A stretch of DNA of 34,829 bases from Limnochordia bacterium. GTDB lineage: Bacteria; Bacillota; Limnochordia; DUMW01. The stretch lies in assembly GCA_023230925.1 (NCBI GenBank), contig JALNWK010000026.1, forward strand, positions 1 to 34,829, written 5' to 3'. Below the pieces are notes generated by a model, which had not been told where the DNA came from, did not search any database, and worked only from the letters and a program-made list of their open reading frames with translations. A program made the translations under genes and the position numbers. Positions 34,644-34,829 of the stretch are shown piece by piece (positions within the stretch are counted from its first letter, which is position 1; each line of letters starts with the position of its first letter).

Positions 34644-34829
34644 AAAAATTCACCTAATTTCAGTTTCTCACAAAGAGGAAGAATTTCTTCCAGTTTGGCT
34701 ACGATACGCTTTTGCTCAGCAAGGGGAGGGAGAGGAACTAAGAGTGTGTCCCATATGCCTCTATTTATAATTGGTGTTGCCGTTCCACCAGCTTTTTCTT
34801 TCATGGTGCTTATGAAATAATGCGATGTA
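34613..34829 (-). CDS. hsdS: Type I restriction-modification specificity subunit, C-terminal part (cut by window end)
   Basis: The frame is open to the window edge. Visible are HYFISTMKEKAGGTATPIIN and then LPPLAEQKRIVAKLEEILPL, the end of an HsdS target-recognition domain and the conserved region with its helix. HsdS chooses the DNA sequence that the HsdM/HsdR complex methylates or cuts. The hsdM and hsdR genes should lie to the right on the minus strand. Its stop is inside the start of the following HEPN-like gene. Confidence 0.88.
   Translation of the reverse strand, partial: TSHYFISTMKEKAGGTATPIINRGIWDTLLVPLPPLAEQKRIVAKLEEILPLCEKLKLGEFLWPVKKLKQL

Larger units (their letters stand above)
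25845..34829. mobile_element. Integrated mobile element with recombinase, replication module and lone capsid gene (right end beyond window)
   Basis: From about 25845 on, the gene content changes abruptly from housekeeping to accessory genes: large serine recombinase, TnpW-like protein, HK97-type capsid, zinc-ribbon protein, repeat-rich origin, PrimPol-helicase, excisionase-type protein, DUF6076-like protein, HEPN-like protein and hsdS. The first genes all point left. The left border is inferred from the broken terminator and is uncertain by some tens of bases. No conjugation, portal, terminase or tail genes are in the visible 9 kb. Confidence 0.75.

Overview
The window looks like a chromosomal piece of a mid-GC Bacillota-type (Firmicutes-like) bacterium. 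Genes have strong AGGAGG-type ribosome binding sites, TTG and GTG starts are common, promoters are sigma-A-like, and gene families (EcsAB, CadC/CadA, the arg cluster order, a TnpW/large-serine-recombinase element) are typical of that group. I cannot name the species.

Left part (1-9346): the first ~121 bases are the 3' end (domains V and VI) of a group II intron, followed by ~600 bases with small hairpins and no gene. Then comes a sialic-acid scavenging locus. It encodes an orphan sugar-type solute-binding protein, a secreted stand-alone CBM40-like lectin domain, and a secreted sialidase (CBM40 + GH33 propeller + Ig-like tail) with all six expected catalytic residues. A tight four-gene operon follows: a cytosolic sialidase-like propeller, N-acetylneuraminate lyase (nanA), ManNAc-6-P epimerase (nanE) and a BadF/BadG-type sugar kinase that probably does the ManNAc kinase step. 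The logic is: release sialic acid outside, import it, cleave it to ManNAc, phosphorylate, epimerise to GlcNAc-6-P. No permease, nagA or nagB is present.

Middle (9347-17240): minus-strand genes. An IclR regulator and an EcsA/EcsB-like ABC pair each lie behind an almost identical promoter (TTGAAC-N18-TAARAT with a shared spacer). A MATE efflux pump is a pseudogene with at least three separate lesions. A cadC-cadA heavy-metal efflux operon has a perfect 10-6-10 palindromic operator just at the predicted transcription start.

17240-25823: arginine biosynthesis argC-argJ-argB-argD-argG-argH behind a promoter with a candidate ARG box; argF is missing from its usual place. An ADP-dependent phosphofructokinase/glucokinase-family gene, best known from archaea, follows.

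Right part (about 25845-34829, runs off the window): an integrated mobile element whose left end appears to split the intrinsic terminator of the kinase gene. It carries a large serine recombinase, a 53-residue TnpW-like protein, a lone HK97-fold major capsid protein without the usual long N-terminal delta region, a small zinc-ribbon protein coupled to it, an origin-like field of TGACAG/CTGTCAC repeats, a PrimPol-SF3 helicase, an excisionase-type HTH protein, a DUF6076-like zinc-finger protein behind a doubly palindromic promoter, a HEPN/DUF4145-like protein and the 3' end of a type I restriction specificity gene (hsdS). A replicating, integrating element with one capsid gene and no portal, terminase or tail gene in the visible 9 kb is the most unusual thing in the window.
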